A stretch of DNA of 41,407 nucleotides from contig JAKPIB010000049.1 in assembly GCA_029549985.1 (NCBI GenBank), positions 1 through 41,407 on the forward strand, in the 5' to 3' direction. A program made the translations under genes and the position numbers. The DNA comes from Bacillota bacterium. GTDB taxonomy: Bacteria; Bacillota; Clostridia; Caldicoprobacterales; DTU083. Position 1 is the first letter of the stretch, and the number at the start of each line of letters is the position of its first letter. Under the pieces are notes generated by a model. The model did not search any database. It was not told where the DNA came from and saw only the letters and a program-made list of their open reading frames with translations. Shown here in pieces: positions 1 through 9,506 of this stretch.

Positions 1-1
1 G

Positions 2-106
2 CAACAGGGCTTGGGCAATATCAATATGAAATCATCAGCCGCCAAGAACGGCAGCTTGTCCACGCATGGGCAGAGTGGACATTATGATATGTTTAATTTG
101 AAATGA
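2..106 (+). other. Window edge: possible 3' end of an unseen upstream gene
   Basis: Two plus-strand frames are open from the window edge. One stops at TGA ending at 87 and the other at TGA ending at 106. Either could be the C-terminal tail of a gene starting outside the window, but the stretch is too short to recognise a family or choose a frame. Reported only so that the 187 bases before the first clear gene are accounted for. Confidence 0.2.
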
Positions 107-115
107 AGCGCCAAG

Positions 116-142
116 AAATTTCCAGTTTCTAACTGGAAATTT
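116..142. repeat. Perfect 12-bp inverted repeat upstream of the GH38 gene
   Basis: AAATTTCCAGTT (116-127) and AACTGGAAATTT (131-142) are exact reverse complements separated by TCT. The site lies 45 bp upstream of the GTG start of the mannosidase gene. No T-run follows, so it is not a classic terminator. It could be an operator for a dimeric regulator or a 5' mRNA hairpin. Function is inferred from symmetry and position only. Confidence 0.5.
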
Positions 143-187
143 AATAGATATGCATTAACAAATACTATTATACGAGGGGGAGTTGAT

Positions 188-3100
188 GTGTTTAGGGTTA
201 CCGGGATCAGGACAAGGGTAGTCGTGGCTATACTTGTCCTGGCAATGTTGTCGGTCTTCTGCAACATCGGTGTTTTCGCTGCAGACTTAGGTCAGGAAAA
301 GATAATCTACACCGTAGCCAACGCCCATCTTGACACCCAGTGGAATTGGGATGTCAGAAGAACAATCAATGAATACCTTCCTAAGACATTTAGCAACAAC
401 TTTACTCTATTCGAGAAATATCCGGACTATGAGTTCAACTTCGAAGGTGCATTCAGGTATGCCCTGATAAAGGAGTACTATCCGGAGGCCTATGAAAGAC
501 TGAGAGATTATGTGATCGAAGGCCGCTGGAATGTAGCGGGCAGCTCCTGGGATGCAGGTGATGTCAACATTCCTTCGCCTGAAGCAATAATGCGCAATAT
601 CCTGCTTGGCAACAAGTTCTTCGAGCGGGAGTTTGGGAAGACCAGCGTAGATATCTTTCTTCCCGACTGCTTTGGTTTTGGGTATGCCCTCCCGTCAATC
701 GCTGTTCATATGGGACTGAAGGGCTTCTCAACTCAAAAGCTGACCTGGGGTTCTGCCTATGGGATACCCTTTGACATAGGCAGGTGGTATGGAGTAGACG
801 GTTCATATGTGATTGCTGCATTGAACCCCGGCTCTTATACCACGACCTATCAAAGCTCCTTGAGTGCACCCGGTTCTTCATGGGTGAACAGGGTGAATCA
901 AAACGGAGCATATGGCCTGTTTGCTGCTTACAGCTACCATGGCACTGGTGATACCGGGGGCTCTCCTGCTGACGGGTCTGCCAGGATAGTCCAGCAGGAT
1001 ATCGACAAGGGGGTCGACCCGACCACCGGAGTCAGGGTCATTAGCGCTTCGACAGACGAGCTGTTCAGAGATATCACTGCGGAGCAGGCGGGCAAGCTTC
1101 CCTACTTCGACAATGAGCTGGTCATGACGACTCATGCTGTAGGCGGCTATACCTCCAGAGCCATATCAAAGAGGTGGAACAGGCACAACGAGCTTCTGGC
1201 TGATGCCACAGAGAGGGCAAGCGTCATAGCCGACTGGATCGGAGGAGCGCCCTATCCCAAGGAGCAGTTGGATACTGCATGGAAGCGTTTTGTATGGCAT
1301 CAATTCCACGATGACCTTCCGGGGACAAGCCTGCCTTCTGCATACGAGATTTCCTGGAATGATTACATCATATCCCTGAATCAGTTTGCTGAGGAGCTGA
1401 CCAATGGAGTAGGCGCCATTGCCCGGGGAATGAATACGCTTGCCGAAGGCATCCCTGTGGTGGTATACAACCCGGTTTCCAAGGCCCGAAAGGACGTAGT
1501 GGAGGCAGAAATAGACTTTGGCATGGAAGCTCCTGCTGCGGTCAGGGTCTTCGATCCCGATGGCATAGAGGTGCCTTCCCAGATGCTTTCCATTGACGGT
1601 CATACAGCCAGGATCGCATTTATCGCTGAAATGCCCTCCGTTGGATACAAGGTGTATGATGTGGTGCCATCAGAGACCGGATGTACGATAGACACCGGGC
1701 TTAGGGTAACAGGGACGACTCTCGAGAACGATTACCTCAAGGTAACGATCAACCAGCTTGGTGATATCAGCAGCATATATGACAAGCTGAATGACAAGGA
1801 GCTGCTGGCAGCTCCCGCAAGGCTTGAGCTGTTCAATGACAATTCGACCACATGGCCTTCCTGGGAGATCCTGTACAGTGATCTGAGTTCCCCCAGGGAG
1901 TATGTAGGCGGGCCTGCTGAAATCACAATAGTTGAGCAAGGGCCTGTAAGAGTAGCTATCCAGGTCACACGAAAGGCTGCAGGCTCAACATTTACTCAGA
2001 CCATCAGGCTGTCAGCCAGTGAGGATGACCGCCGAGTCGATGTTGATAACAATGTTGACTGGCAAAGCAAAGCCACATTGCTGAAAGCAGCCTTCCCGCT
2101 GAACGTATCCAATCCAAAAGCGACCTATGATCTGGGGCTGGGCGTCATACAAAGAGGCAACAACACCAGCCAGTTGTATGAAGTGCCGGCGCAGCAATGG
2201 GCTGACATAACCGATACATCAGGGGATTACGGAGTCAGCATAATAAATGACTGCAAGTATGGCTGGGATAAGCCAAACAACAATACCCTAAGGCTCACAC
2301 TCATCCACACCCCCAGGGGTTCCTATGGCAGCAACAAACAGGATGTCCAGGACCTGGGCGAGAACAGGTTCCTCTACTCGATATACGGTCATGCGGGTGA
2401 CTGGGTAGAGGGAGAGACAGTAAAGCAGGGCGAAAAGGTCAATCAGCCCTTGAGGGCCTTCCAGACTGCGAAGCATGACGGAGACCTGGGGAAAGCCTTG
2501 TCGTTCCTGGCTATCGATAATCCGCATATTACCGTTAAGGCGCTGAAGCAAGCAGAAGACAGCGATGAGATCATAGTCAGGGTCCAGGAGACCAGCGGCA
2601 GGTCATACTCAGGTGTGACCCTGTCCATGGGCAATGGCATAGCGAGCGCAAGAGAGGTCAACGGCTTTGAGGACCACCTGGGCGATGCCCTGGTCGAAGA
2701 CGGAAAGCTTATATTCGATATAGGCAGATTTGAGCTAAAAACCTTTGCCATCACCCTGGATACAGCTCCAATAGAGCTTGTTGCGCCTGCGTCGAGGTTC
2801 ATAGACCTGCCTTACAACAAGGATGTCATCAGCTTCGACAGCAACAGAAGAGACGGAGCCATGGATTCCAGAGGCATCACGATACCGGCGGAGATCCTGC
2901 CCTCTATCATCACCAGCAAGGGCATAGACTTCCGCATGGGTCCCAAGGAAGATGGCCAATACAATGCTGTAGCTTCCAATGGGCAGACGATCACTATACC
3001 GGAAGGCTACAGGCATGTCTATCTGCTGGCTACCTCGATCGCCGGGGATCTGACAGCGACCTTCCTGGTCAACGATACACCCGTTAGCGTTGGGATCCAG

Positions 3101-4558
3101 GACTACAGAGAGTATGTAGGCGGCTGGGATCATGTAGGGAACGGAACATTCCGCGGGATCAAACGTGATCCGGTCGCATGGAACGCTTCCCATCTGCACA
3201 CTCCGACGGGCAACAGCGCATACGATTATGTATACCTGTTCAGGTACAGGATAGATTTGCCCGAAGGTCAGAATACGATCACACTGCCTGAGGATGAAAA
3301 CGTTCTTGTATTCGCAATGACGGCTTCCAACAACGATAACGATGATACTGCCGTTGCCGGCGAGCTGTATGATGAAAAGGAACCGGCCAAGACATACAAG
3401 CTGACCGTTAAGAACGGCACAGGCAGCGGAAGCTATCCGGCAGGCTTTGAGGTCGGCATCTCGGCAAATGTCCCGGTAGGCTACAGGTTCAAGGAGTGGA
3501 TCGGTCCTGTTGAGGATCCGAAGGCCCTCAATACGACGATAAGAATGACGGCTGGAGATATGGAAGTAGAAGCTGTCCTTGTCGAGCTGGGCACCAACCT
3601 GGCCTTGAACAAGCCTACTTCAGCCAGTGGTTATGTGAATAACAATGAAAGGCCTGCATTAGGTGTGGACGGCAACAGGAATACCAAGTGGTGCTCAACC
3701 AATTCAGGCAACAAGTGGCTGAGGGTGGACCTGGGTTCAGTTCAGACTATAAATGCATGGCAGGTAAGGCATGCAGGAGATGGCGGAGAGAACACTGGCT
3801 GGAATACCAGAGACTTCAGGCTGCAGGTAAGCAATGACGGAGTGACCTGGACAGATGTTGATTCTGTAAAGGACAACATGGCAAATATAACCGTCGGGCG
3901 TATAGAGCCGGTCAAGGCCAGATATGTAAGACTTTATATAACCGATCCGGAGTACGTCCCCTGGACCGGGGCTGCAAGGATTTATGAGTTTGAGATCTAT
4001 GGGCCGCAGATCCAGGAAATAGGCCTGGACGTAGCCGATGCTGTACTTGAGAGAAACCAGGTATTTGAGCCCGTATTCTCAAAGGCATTGCTGGTAACCG
4101 GTGAGACCGTAGACCTGGATCTCGAAGATGCCATAATTGAATACTACAGCAGCGACACCAATGTGGTTTCTGTTGAAGATAATCTGCTGATCGCTAAAAA
4201 TGTGGGGACTGCTGAGGTCTATGCAAGGATAACCTACAATGGCAGGACTGTGGAGACCAACAGAGTATCAGTGGCAGTCAGCGTCAGCTGCGGATCCATC
4301 GAAAGACTGGTAACAGGCTACATCGACACAGGCGAGCTCACCGGGCCATTGGTACCTCAGCTTAAAAACAGCCTGAAGCAAGCAGGGCATTTTGTAGAGA
4401 TGGGCTTCTACAAACAGGCTGTTCACCACATGAAGAACTTTGTGAAGCACTTGAACAATCCGCCCATGGGCAGCCTTATCTCAGATAGTGCCAAGGAAGT
4501 ACTGAATTTTGATGCAGAGGCGCTTATAGAGCTATTCAAAGGGCGGATCACAGAATAG
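188..4558 (+). CDS. Secreted multidomain GH38 alpha-mannosidase
   Basis: Predicted extracellular glycoside hydrolase releasing alpha-linked mannose. Residues 1-31 form a signal peptide (Arg-rich start, hydrophobic core, likely cleavage near VFA-AD). The GH38 N-terminal domain carries the family's zinc-site HLDTQW motif (H47, D49) and the PDCFGFG motif with the presumed nucleophile Asp near residue 160. The GH38 middle and C-terminal beta domains extend to about residue 830. After a further beta-rich region come an InlB-B-type repeat (about 1068-1134, ending in a GYRFKEW motif), an F5/8-type C (discoidin, CBM32-like) domain (about 1135-1273), a BIG2-like Ig domain (about 1276-1366) and a helical C-terminal module resembling FIMAH domains. 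The GTG start is preceded by GAGGGGGAG. No LPXTG or SLH anchor was seen, so it is probably released or held through its binding modules. At 1456 residues it is much longer than cytosolic bacterial GH38 enzymes. It is followed by a terminator and stands alone. Confidence 0.92.
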   Translation: MFRVTGIRTRVVVAILVLAMLSVFCNIGVFAADLGQEKIIYTVANAHLDTQWNWDVRRTINEYLPKTFSNNFTLFEKYPDYEFNFEGAFRYALIKEYYPEAYERLRDYVIEGRWNVAGSSWDAGDVNIPSPEAIMRNILLGNKFFEREFGKTSVDIFLPDCFGFGYALPSIAVHMGLKGFSTQKLTWGSAYGIPFDIGRWYGVDGSYVIAALNPGSYTTTYQSSLSAPGSSWVNRVNQNGAYGLFAAYSYHGTGDTGGSPADGSARIVQQDIDKGVDPTTGVRVISASTDELFRDITAEQAGKLPYFDNELVMTTHAVGGYTSRAISKRWNRHNELLADATERASVIADWIGGAPYPKEQLDTAWKRFVWHQFHDDLPGTSLPSAYEISWNDYIISLNQFAEELTNGVGAIARGMNTLAEGIPVVVYNPVSKARKDVVEAEIDFGMEAPAAVRVFDPDGIEVPSQMLSIDGHTARIAFIAEMPSVGYKVYDVVPSETGCTIDTGLRVTGTTLENDYLKVTINQLGDISSIYDKLNDKELLAAPARLELFNDNSTTWPSWEILYSDLSSPREYVGGPAEITIVEQGPVRVAIQVTRKAAGSTFTQTIRLSASEDDRRVDVDNNVDWQSKATLLKAAFPLNVSNPKATYDLGLGVIQRGNNTSQLYEVPAQQWADITDTSGDYGVSIINDCKYGWDKPNNNTLRLTLIHTPRGSYGSNKQDVQDLGENRFLYSIYGHAGDWVEGETVKQGEKVNQPLRAFQTAKHDGDLGKALSFLAIDNPHITVKALKQAEDSDEIIVRVQETSGRSYSGVTLSMGNGIASAREVNGFEDHLGDALVEDGKLIFDIGRFELKTFAITLDTAPIELVAPASRFIDLPYNKDVISFDSNRRDGAMDSRGITIPAEILPSIITSKGIDFRMGPKEDGQYNAVASNGQTITIPEGYRHVYLLATSIAGDLTATFLVNDTPVSVGIQDYREYVGGWDHVGNGTFRGIKRDPVAWNASHLHTPTGNSAYDYVYLFRYRIDLPEGQNTITLPEDENVLVFAMTASNNDNDDTAVAGELYDEKEPAKTYKLTVKNGTGSGSYPAGFEVGISANVPVGYRFKEWIGPVEDPKALNTTIRMTAGDMEVEAVLVELGTNLALNKPTSASGYVNNNERPALGVDGNRNTKWCSTNSGNKWLRVDLGSVQTINAWQVRHAGDGGENTGWNTRDFRLQVSNDGVTWTDVDSVKDNMANITVGRIEPVKARYVRLYITDPEYVPWTGAARIYEFEIYGPQIQEIGLDVADAVLERNQVFEPVFSKALLVTGETVDLDLEDAIIEYYSSDTNVVSVEDNLLIAKNVGTAEVYARITYNGRTVETNRVSVAVSVSCGSIERLVTGYIDTGELTGPLVPQLKNSLKQAGHFVEMGFYKQAVHHMKNFVKHLNNPPMGSLISDSAKEVLNFDAEALIELFKGRITE

Positions 4559-4594
4559 GATACTGAAAGAGTAATACTTGCCAATTGCTCTTAC

Positions 4595-4635
4595 AAAACA
4601 GAGGGGAAGGGCCATGCCTTTTCCTTTCTGTTTTT
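4595..4635 (+). terminator. Rho-independent terminator after the GH38 gene
   Basis: An imperfect hairpin pairs AAAACAGAGGGGAAGGGC with GCCTTTTCCTTTCTGTTTTT (loop CAT), with G-U pairs and a bulge, ending in TTTTT. It lies about 40 bp beyond the mannosidase stop codon and separates that gene from the ABC operon. Confidence 0.7.
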
Positions 4636-4763
4636 GAAGCCTAAAACCAAAATCTAATGATTGTCCCCCCAATTCAAAAGAACATCTTCCATTCTCATTT
4701 ATGGAATATGCTAGTATAAAAGTAATGGGCCTGATAAAGGTGGTTTGAAATAGGGGGCTTCGT

Positions 4764-6281
4764 ATGGAAAACTATATTGTTGAGATGGACGGTATCAGCA
4801 AAAGCTTTCCCGGAGTAAAAGCGCTCGATGATGTTTCCTTTCGGCTCAGGTCCGGGGAAGTTCTTGCACTGCTAGGCGAAAACGGAGCAGGGAAATCCAC
4901 TTTGATGAAGATCCTGGCAGGAGTGTACCCAAAGGATGAAGGCACCATTAGAATACTGGGCAAGACGGTGGAGCGGTTATCACCGGTCATAGCCCAGGCG
5001 ATGGGAGTCGCTATCATCAATCAGGAACTGAACCTGTGTGACCACCTGACAGTGGCCCAGAATATTTTTCTTGGAAGAGAGCTCACAAAAAACGGGATTC
5101 TATCCCAAAAGCATATGAATGAACAAGCATACAGGCTTTTGAGCAGATTTCAGATCGACATCCAGCCGGACACTATAGTAGGCGATCTTCCGGTATCTAA
5201 AAAGCAATTGGTTGAGATAGCGAAAGCCCTGTCGATCGATGCAAAAATACTGATCATGGATGAACCGACCTCAGCCCTGACATCCAAGGAGATCGACAAC
5301 TTGTTCTCCATCATCAGACAGCTGAAGGAGCAGGGACACGGCATAGTATATATCTCCCACAGGCTGGAGGAGCTCCAGTATATCGTTGACAGGGTCATGA
5401 TATTAAGAGACGGCAGGTATATCACGTCGATGGATTTCAGGGATACCACCTTAAGTGAGATCATCTCATATATGGTGGGGAGAGAAATCAAGGAAAAGTT
5501 CCCGCGGATAGAGCAAGAGCGGGGAGAGAAGATTTTTGAGGTCAGGAACCTGAATGCCGGGAAAATGGTGAGAAATATAAGCTTCTCACTGTACAAGGGC
5601 GAGATCGTAGGCATTGCAGGACTGATGGGAGCCGGACGAACGGAGACCACACGGGCACTGTTCGGAGCCGATCCCAAAGAATCCGGCGAAATAATCATAA
5701 ACGGCAGGGAAGTTCAAATCAATGGTCCAATGGATGCCATCAGGGCAGGGCTCGTGCTCGTACCTGAGGACAGGGCAAAAGACGGATTATGCATCAATCT
5801 CAGCGTAAGGGAGAATATAGCCCTTCCGAACCTCGATATGCTGACGACCCCACTCACTGTGGTCAACAGAGCAAAGGAAGACGAGCTTACAAGCAAATCC
5901 ATCAAAAATCTTGACATAAAGGTGGCACATCCCGATGTGGAGGCCAATAGCCTGTCCGGAGGGAACCAGCAAAAGGTGATCGTGAGCAAGTGGCTGGCCA
6001 GAAACTCCAAGGTCGTCATGTTTGATGAGCCTACAAGAGGGATAGATGTCGCCTCCAAGGTAGAGATATACAACATCATGAATGATCTGAAGCGCAAGGG
6101 CATTGGGGTGCTGTTTGTTTCTTCCGAACTCCCCGAGATCCTTGGGATAAGCGATCGGATCCTGGTCATGGCAGATGGCAGGATCACAAAGGAGCTGGAT
6201 GTAAAGGACGCAACTCAGGAAATCATATTGGAATATGCCACCAAATTCGAAAACAAGCTTGAAGCCGGAATCGGAGCCTGA
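4764..6281 (+). CDS. Sugar ABC importer ATPase, tandem-domain RbsA/MglA type
   Basis: Cytoplasmic ATPase that powers uptake of a simple sugar. The 505 residues contain two ABC domains, the family's normal architecture. Domain 1 has Walker A GENGAGKST near residue 39, a degenerate signature (LPVSKKQLVEIAKAL) and Walker B ILIMDEP. Domain 2 starts near residue 255 with a degenerate Walker A (GLMGAGRTE) and has signature LSGGNQQK and Walker B VVMFDEP. This asymmetry between the two sites is typical of the CUT2 family. It begins the operon ATPase-permease-binding protein; the permease start lies 21 bp downstream. A possible promoter with TATAAA at 4715-4720 has only a weak -35. Substrate cannot be read from the sequence; ribose, galactose, xylose or allose are all possible. 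Confidence 0.93.
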   Translation: MENYIVEMDGISKSFPGVKALDDVSFRLRSGEVLALLGENGAGKSTLMKILAGVYPKDEGTIRILGKTVERLSPVIAQAMGVAIINQELNLCDHLTVAQNIFLGRELTKNGILSQKHMNEQAYRLLSRFQIDIQPDTIVGDLPVSKKQLVEIAKALSIDAKILIMDEPTSALTSKEIDNLFSIIRQLKEQGHGIVYISHRLEELQYIVDRVMILRDGRYITSMDFRDTTLSEIISYMVGREIKEKFPRIEQERGEKIFEVRNLNAGKMVRNISFSLYKGEIVGIAGLMGAGRTETTRALFGADPKESGEIIINGREVQINGPMDAIRAGLVLVPEDRAKDGLCINLSVRENIALPNLDMLTTPLTVVNRAKEDELTSKSIKNLDIKVAHPDVEANSLSGGNQQKVIVSKWLARNSKVVMFDEPTRGIDVASKVEIYNIMNDLKRKGIGVLFVSSELPEILGISDRILVMADGRITKELDVKDATQEIILEYATKFENKLEAGIGA

Positions 6282-6302
6282 AGATAAAGGGGGGCGGGAG
6301 AT

Positions 6303-7340
6303 ATGAGCAATGACAAAAAACAAAGCAGATGGATGAAGATTTTTTCAAAAAGAGGAATGGGGCAGGTCATTACCGTAACCATTGGTCTTATGGTCCTGGT
6401 CATTGTGTTTGGACTGATAAACCCCAACTTTTTCTCCACAAGGAATATCCTGAATTTATTGAGACAGATAGCTCCGACCTTGATTACAGGTATCGGTCAA
6501 TCCTTTGTCTTGATAACCGGCAATATCGACCTATCCCTGGGTTCTGTAGTCGGAATGAGCTGCATGATTTCCGCTACATTGATGACAAAGGGGGTCAGCC
6601 CGCCGGTCGCTGTAATTATCACCTATGCAGCTTCCATGCTCATTGGCATCCTCAACGGAAAGCTTATATCAAAAGCAAAGCTTCCTGCCTTTATAGCTAC
6701 GCTGGGTACAATGACCATAGCAAGAGGTATCGCTCAGATAGTGAACAACAACTATAACACGGATTCCATAGGCGAAGCCGCCGAGGGCTTCAGGACATTG
6801 TTCTATTATGGCAAAACTCTTGGACTTTACAACACTATATGGATCACGTTCTTTATATGGCTGGTATTCAACTTCATCTTGAGCATGACACGTACAGGAA
6901 GGCATATATATGCAGTCGGCAGCAATCTGAATGCTGCCTACCTCTCAGGAGTCAATGTCTCAGCTACTGTGACCAAGGCTTACCTGGTCAGTGCATTCTG
7001 CTCCTCTACCGTAGGATTGATCATAACAGCTTCGAGCGGAATGGGCACCATGGATGCGGGCAATGCCTATGAGCTCTATGCTGTAGCTGCTTCTGTCATT
7101 GGCGGTGTCAGCACCCTGGGTGGCCAGGGTATCCTCCTTGGGACAGTCGTAGGTGCATCGATCTGGGGTGTCTTGCAAAACGGGCTCCAGTTTGCCGGAG
7201 CGCCGGTTGCCATAAGAAACATAGTCATAGGTATCATCGTTATCATAGCGGTGCTGCTTGACATCATAGTCAGAGGAAGCAAGAAGATCGGGAAATCCAA
7301 GGCAAGCGCAGAAGCATCCAGGGCTGGCATAACAAGGTAG
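6303..7340 (+). CDS. Sugar ABC importer permease, RbsC type
   Basis: Integral membrane subunit of the CUT2 importer encoded with the flanking ATPase and binding protein. The 345 residues show about eight to ten hydrophobic segments. The family hallmark GQSFVLITGNIDLSLGS lies near residues 62-80, and the conserved segment VIGGVSTLGGQG lies in the C-terminal half. A short basic N-terminus (KKQSRWMKIFSKR) precedes the first helix, and the C-terminus is a charged cytoplasmic tail. The start at 6303 follows GGGGCGGGAG. The permease is homodimeric in known relatives. Family is certain; substrate is not. Confidence 0.93.
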   Translation: MSNDKKQSRWMKIFSKRGMGQVITVTIGLMVLVIVFGLINPNFFSTRNILNLLRQIAPTLITGIGQSFVLITGNIDLSLGSVVGMSCMISATLMTKGVSPPVAVIITYAASMLIGILNGKLISKAKLPAFIATLGTMTIARGIAQIVNNNYNTDSIGEAAEGFRTLFYYGKTLGLYNTIWITFFIWLVFNFILSMTRTGRHIYAVGSNLNAAYLSGVNVSATVTKAYLVSAFCSSTVGLIITASSGMGTMDAGNAYELYAVAASVIGGVSTLGGQGILLGTVVGASIWGVLQNGLQFAGAPVAIRNIVIGIIVIIAVLLDIIVRGSKKIGKSKASAEASRAGITR

Positions 7341-7352
7341 GCTGACTTTGTA

Positions 7353-7370
7353 TTAAAGCGAAAGCTTTAA
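7353..7370 (+). other. Intercistronic hairpin with GAAA tetraloop before the binding-protein gene
   Basis: TTAAAGC (7353-7359) pairs perfectly with GCTTTAA (7364-7370) around a GAAA loop, between the permease stop and the binding-protein start. No T-run follows, so readthrough is expected. In other sugar operons hairpins here stabilise the downstream mRNA and raise binding-protein output. That role is inferred. Confidence 0.5.
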
Positions 7371-7392
7371 AATATAAAATGGGGGGATATTG

Positions 7393-8313
7393 ATGAAAAA
7401 ACGTTTATTCTCATTATTCCTATGCCTCGCTCTTGTTCTGTCTTTAGTAGGATGTGTCAGCACAGGAAAGCAAGGGGGGAAATACAAGATCTACCTGATC
7501 ACTATGGACCAGATGGATCAGCACTGGGTGAATGTTGATGCAGGAGCCAAAAAAGCAGTCAGCGAGCTTGGCAATGTGGATTATCAATGGCTTGCACCTG
7601 ACGTAAAGGATGATGCCAAGCAGATCGAATGCATCAACAATGCTGTGGCAGGCGGCGCAGATGCCATACTGCTGGCAGCAAACGGCCCTGATGCTGTTAC
7701 TTCTGCATTGAAGGAAGCAACTGAAGCAGGCGTAAAGATCATATATGTCGACTCGGCAGCAGATTACCCGGCAGAGCAAACCCTGGCAACCGACAATGAA
7801 GCGGCAGGCAAGATAGCTGGCGAGAAAATGAAGGAAGCATTGGCGAGCAAGGGGATCACCTCCGGCAAGATCGGTATCGTAAATGTAAATGCCTCAACAG
7901 CTTCGACTGTTGCCAGAGAAAAGGGCTTCAGAGCCGCCTTTGAAGGAACGGATTTTGAAATCCTCGAGACACAGTACGGCGACGGAGATGCTGCAAAATC
8001 CAAGGATATCGCAGCCAACTATATAACTGAAGGTGTTGTGGGTATCTTCGGAGGAAATGAAGGCTCTACGGTAGGAACAGGAAACGCCATCAAGGAAGCC
8101 GGCGGCGGAGTGATCGGGGTCGGATTTGACAAGTCAGATGCTATCCTGCAGCTTGTCAAGGAAGGATACCTCTACGCCACCATGGCACAAAACCCCGATA
8201 AGATGGGTTATGAAGGCATAAAGGCTGCTGTCAAGGTGCTTCAGGGCGAAGACCCGGGGCCGGATTATGTCGATACCGGTGTTTCAGTCCTCACCAAGGA
8301 CAATATCGACTGA
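7393..8313 (+). CDS. Sugar-binding lipoprotein of the CUT2 ABC importer
   Basis: Extracellular, lipid-anchored binding protein that delivers a sugar to the permease. The N-terminus is a lipoprotein signal peptide with lipobox LVGC (Cys about residue 21). The mature part is a periplasmic-binding-protein type 1 (Peripla_BP_4) fold. A first lobe carries the repeated alpha/beta pattern ending in ADAILLAANGPDAV and VKIIYVDSAA. A second lobe contains VVGIFGGNEGSTVG, GVIGVGFDKSD and the late segment YLYATMAQNPDKMGY, all family-typical. I chose the ATG at 7393, which follows GGGGGG, over the in-frame TTG one codon upstream. The gene is last in the operon and is followed directly by a strong terminator. 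The ligand is likely a pentose or hexose. Confidence 0.93.
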   Translation: MKKRLFSLFLCLALVLSLVGCVSTGKQGGKYKIYLITMDQMDQHWVNVDAGAKKAVSELGNVDYQWLAPDVKDDAKQIECINNAVAGGADAILLAANGPDAVTSALKEATEAGVKIIYVDSAADYPAEQTLATDNEAAGKIAGEKMKEALASKGITSGKIGIVNVNASTASTVAREKGFRAAFEGTDFEILETQYGDGDAAKSKDIAANYITEGVVGIFGGNEGSTVGTGNAIKEAGGGVIGVGFDKSDAILQLVKEGYLYATMAQNPDKMGYEGIKAAVKVLQGEDPGPDYVDTGVSVLTKDNID

Positions 8314-8330
8314 CGGTGACTGGATTATTG

Positions 8331-8364
8331 AAAGAGCTGCTTTTCACAAAGGCAGCTTTTTTTT
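8331..8364 (+). terminator. Rho-independent terminator of the CUT2 ABC operon
   Basis: AAAGAGCTGC (8331-8340) pairs with GCAGCTTTTT with one G-U pair, and the helix runs into a stretch of eight T residues. It lies 18 bp after the binding-protein stop codon. Confidence 0.88.
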
Positions 8365-8514
8365 ATATATATGATCGATAATTTCAAAAGCGTATTGCCT
8401 ATGCCGGGCCATGCGCTCCTGCCTGATGAAAGTCAAAATGTATGCAATTTGCTCCAGAAAATGATAATATATGAATAGCTTTAAAAACTCTTAAAAAATA
8501 CAGGAGAAAAAGCT

Positions 8515-9498
8515 ATGGAAAATGAACTCAGGATATTCAGCGGGAGCTCCTCCAGGGAGTTTGCGCAAAGGATCTGCAGCCACATCGGTGTCGAATTGGG
8601 CAGGTCCGATGTAATAAACTTTACCGAGGGCAATACCTTTGTCCGTATAGGTGAGACGGTGCGGGACAAGGATGTTTACCTGGTGCAGACCATGGGCCTG
8701 CGCCCAAATGACGAGTTCACGGAGATCCTGTTCTGGATGGATGCCTTCAAGCGGGCCAGTGCAAGCTCGGTCACGCTTATTATGCCGTATTTCAGCTATG
8801 CAAAGGGTGACAAGAAGGATGAGCCCAGGGTATCGATCAGGGCCAGGGTCTGTGCAGAATGCATAGAGCTGGCCGGGGCAGACCGGGTCGTGACAATGGA
8901 CCTTCACAGCCCGCAGATACAAGGCTTTTTCAAAAAGCCTGTCGACCACCTGTTTGCCTTGCCGGTGCTGTGCGAGTACATAAGGAGCATGCAAATGGAA
9001 GACTGCGTGATCGTGTCCCCTGATGCGGGTTACGTAAAGCAGGCCAGGAAGTTTTCCAGCCATCTTGGCATACCTACGGTGATAGGCGACAAGACACGGA
9101 GAGCTCATGACGAGCATGCAGAGATCCTGGAGCTCATTGGCGAGGTCAAGGGCAAGAACTGCATCATCGTAGACGACTTCAGCATCAGTGGCGGTACTCT
9201 GATAGAGCTGACAGAGCACCTCAAGGACAGGGGGGCGAACCGGATCATAGCCTGCCTGTCCCACATACTGCTCACTGACAAGGGAGTAAAAAGAGTTGAA
9301 GACAGCGTGATAGATAAGGTCATCAGTACCGACACCGTCAACAACCCATACATAAAGCAAAGCAAAAAGATCGAGATCGTATCCGTGGCCCCCCTGTTTG
9401 CTGAAGCGATCCTGAGGATCCACAGCAGGGTATCAGTCAGCCCGCTGTTTGAAGAGCTGCCGGACGAGGTCATCAGGGCATCATTGAGGAGGTTTTAA
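8515..9498 (+). CDS. prs: Ribose-phosphate pyrophosphokinase (PRPP synthetase), divergent paralog
   Basis: Cytoplasmic enzyme predicted to transfer pyrophosphate from ATP to ribose 5-phosphate, giving PRPP for nucleotide, His and Trp synthesis. The 327 residues cover the whole family length. The N-terminus opens with the typical FSGSSSREFAQRI. The Mg-ATP motif reads VTMDLHSPQIQGFF, VSPDAG is present, and the PRPP loop reads IIVDDFSISGGT where housekeeping enzymes usually have a DDMIDTGGT-like loop. The usual YARQDRK segment is replaced by YAKGDKK, and the KRR flexible-loop motif by DKTRR. It is therefore a divergent member and may be a second copy with altered specificity or regulation. The start is preceded by AGGAG. 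A ROK kinase gene follows after 8 nt, implying co-transcription. Confidence 0.85.
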   Translation: MENELRIFSGSSSREFAQRICSHIGVELGRSDVINFTEGNTFVRIGETVRDKDVYLVQTMGLRPNDEFTEILFWMDAFKRASASSVTLIMPYFSYAKGDKKDEPRVSIRARVCAECIELAGADRVVTMDLHSPQIQGFFKKPVDHLFALPVLCEYIRSMQMEDCVIVSPDAGYVKQARKFSSHLGIPTVIGDKTRRAHDEHAEILELIGEVKGKNCIIVDDFSISGGTLIELTEHLKDRGANRIIACLSHILLTDKGVKRVEDSVIDKVISTDTVNNPYIKQSKKIEIVSVAPLFAEAILRIHSRVSVSPLFEELPDEVIRASLRRF

Positions 9499-9506
9499 GG
9501 AGCAAA

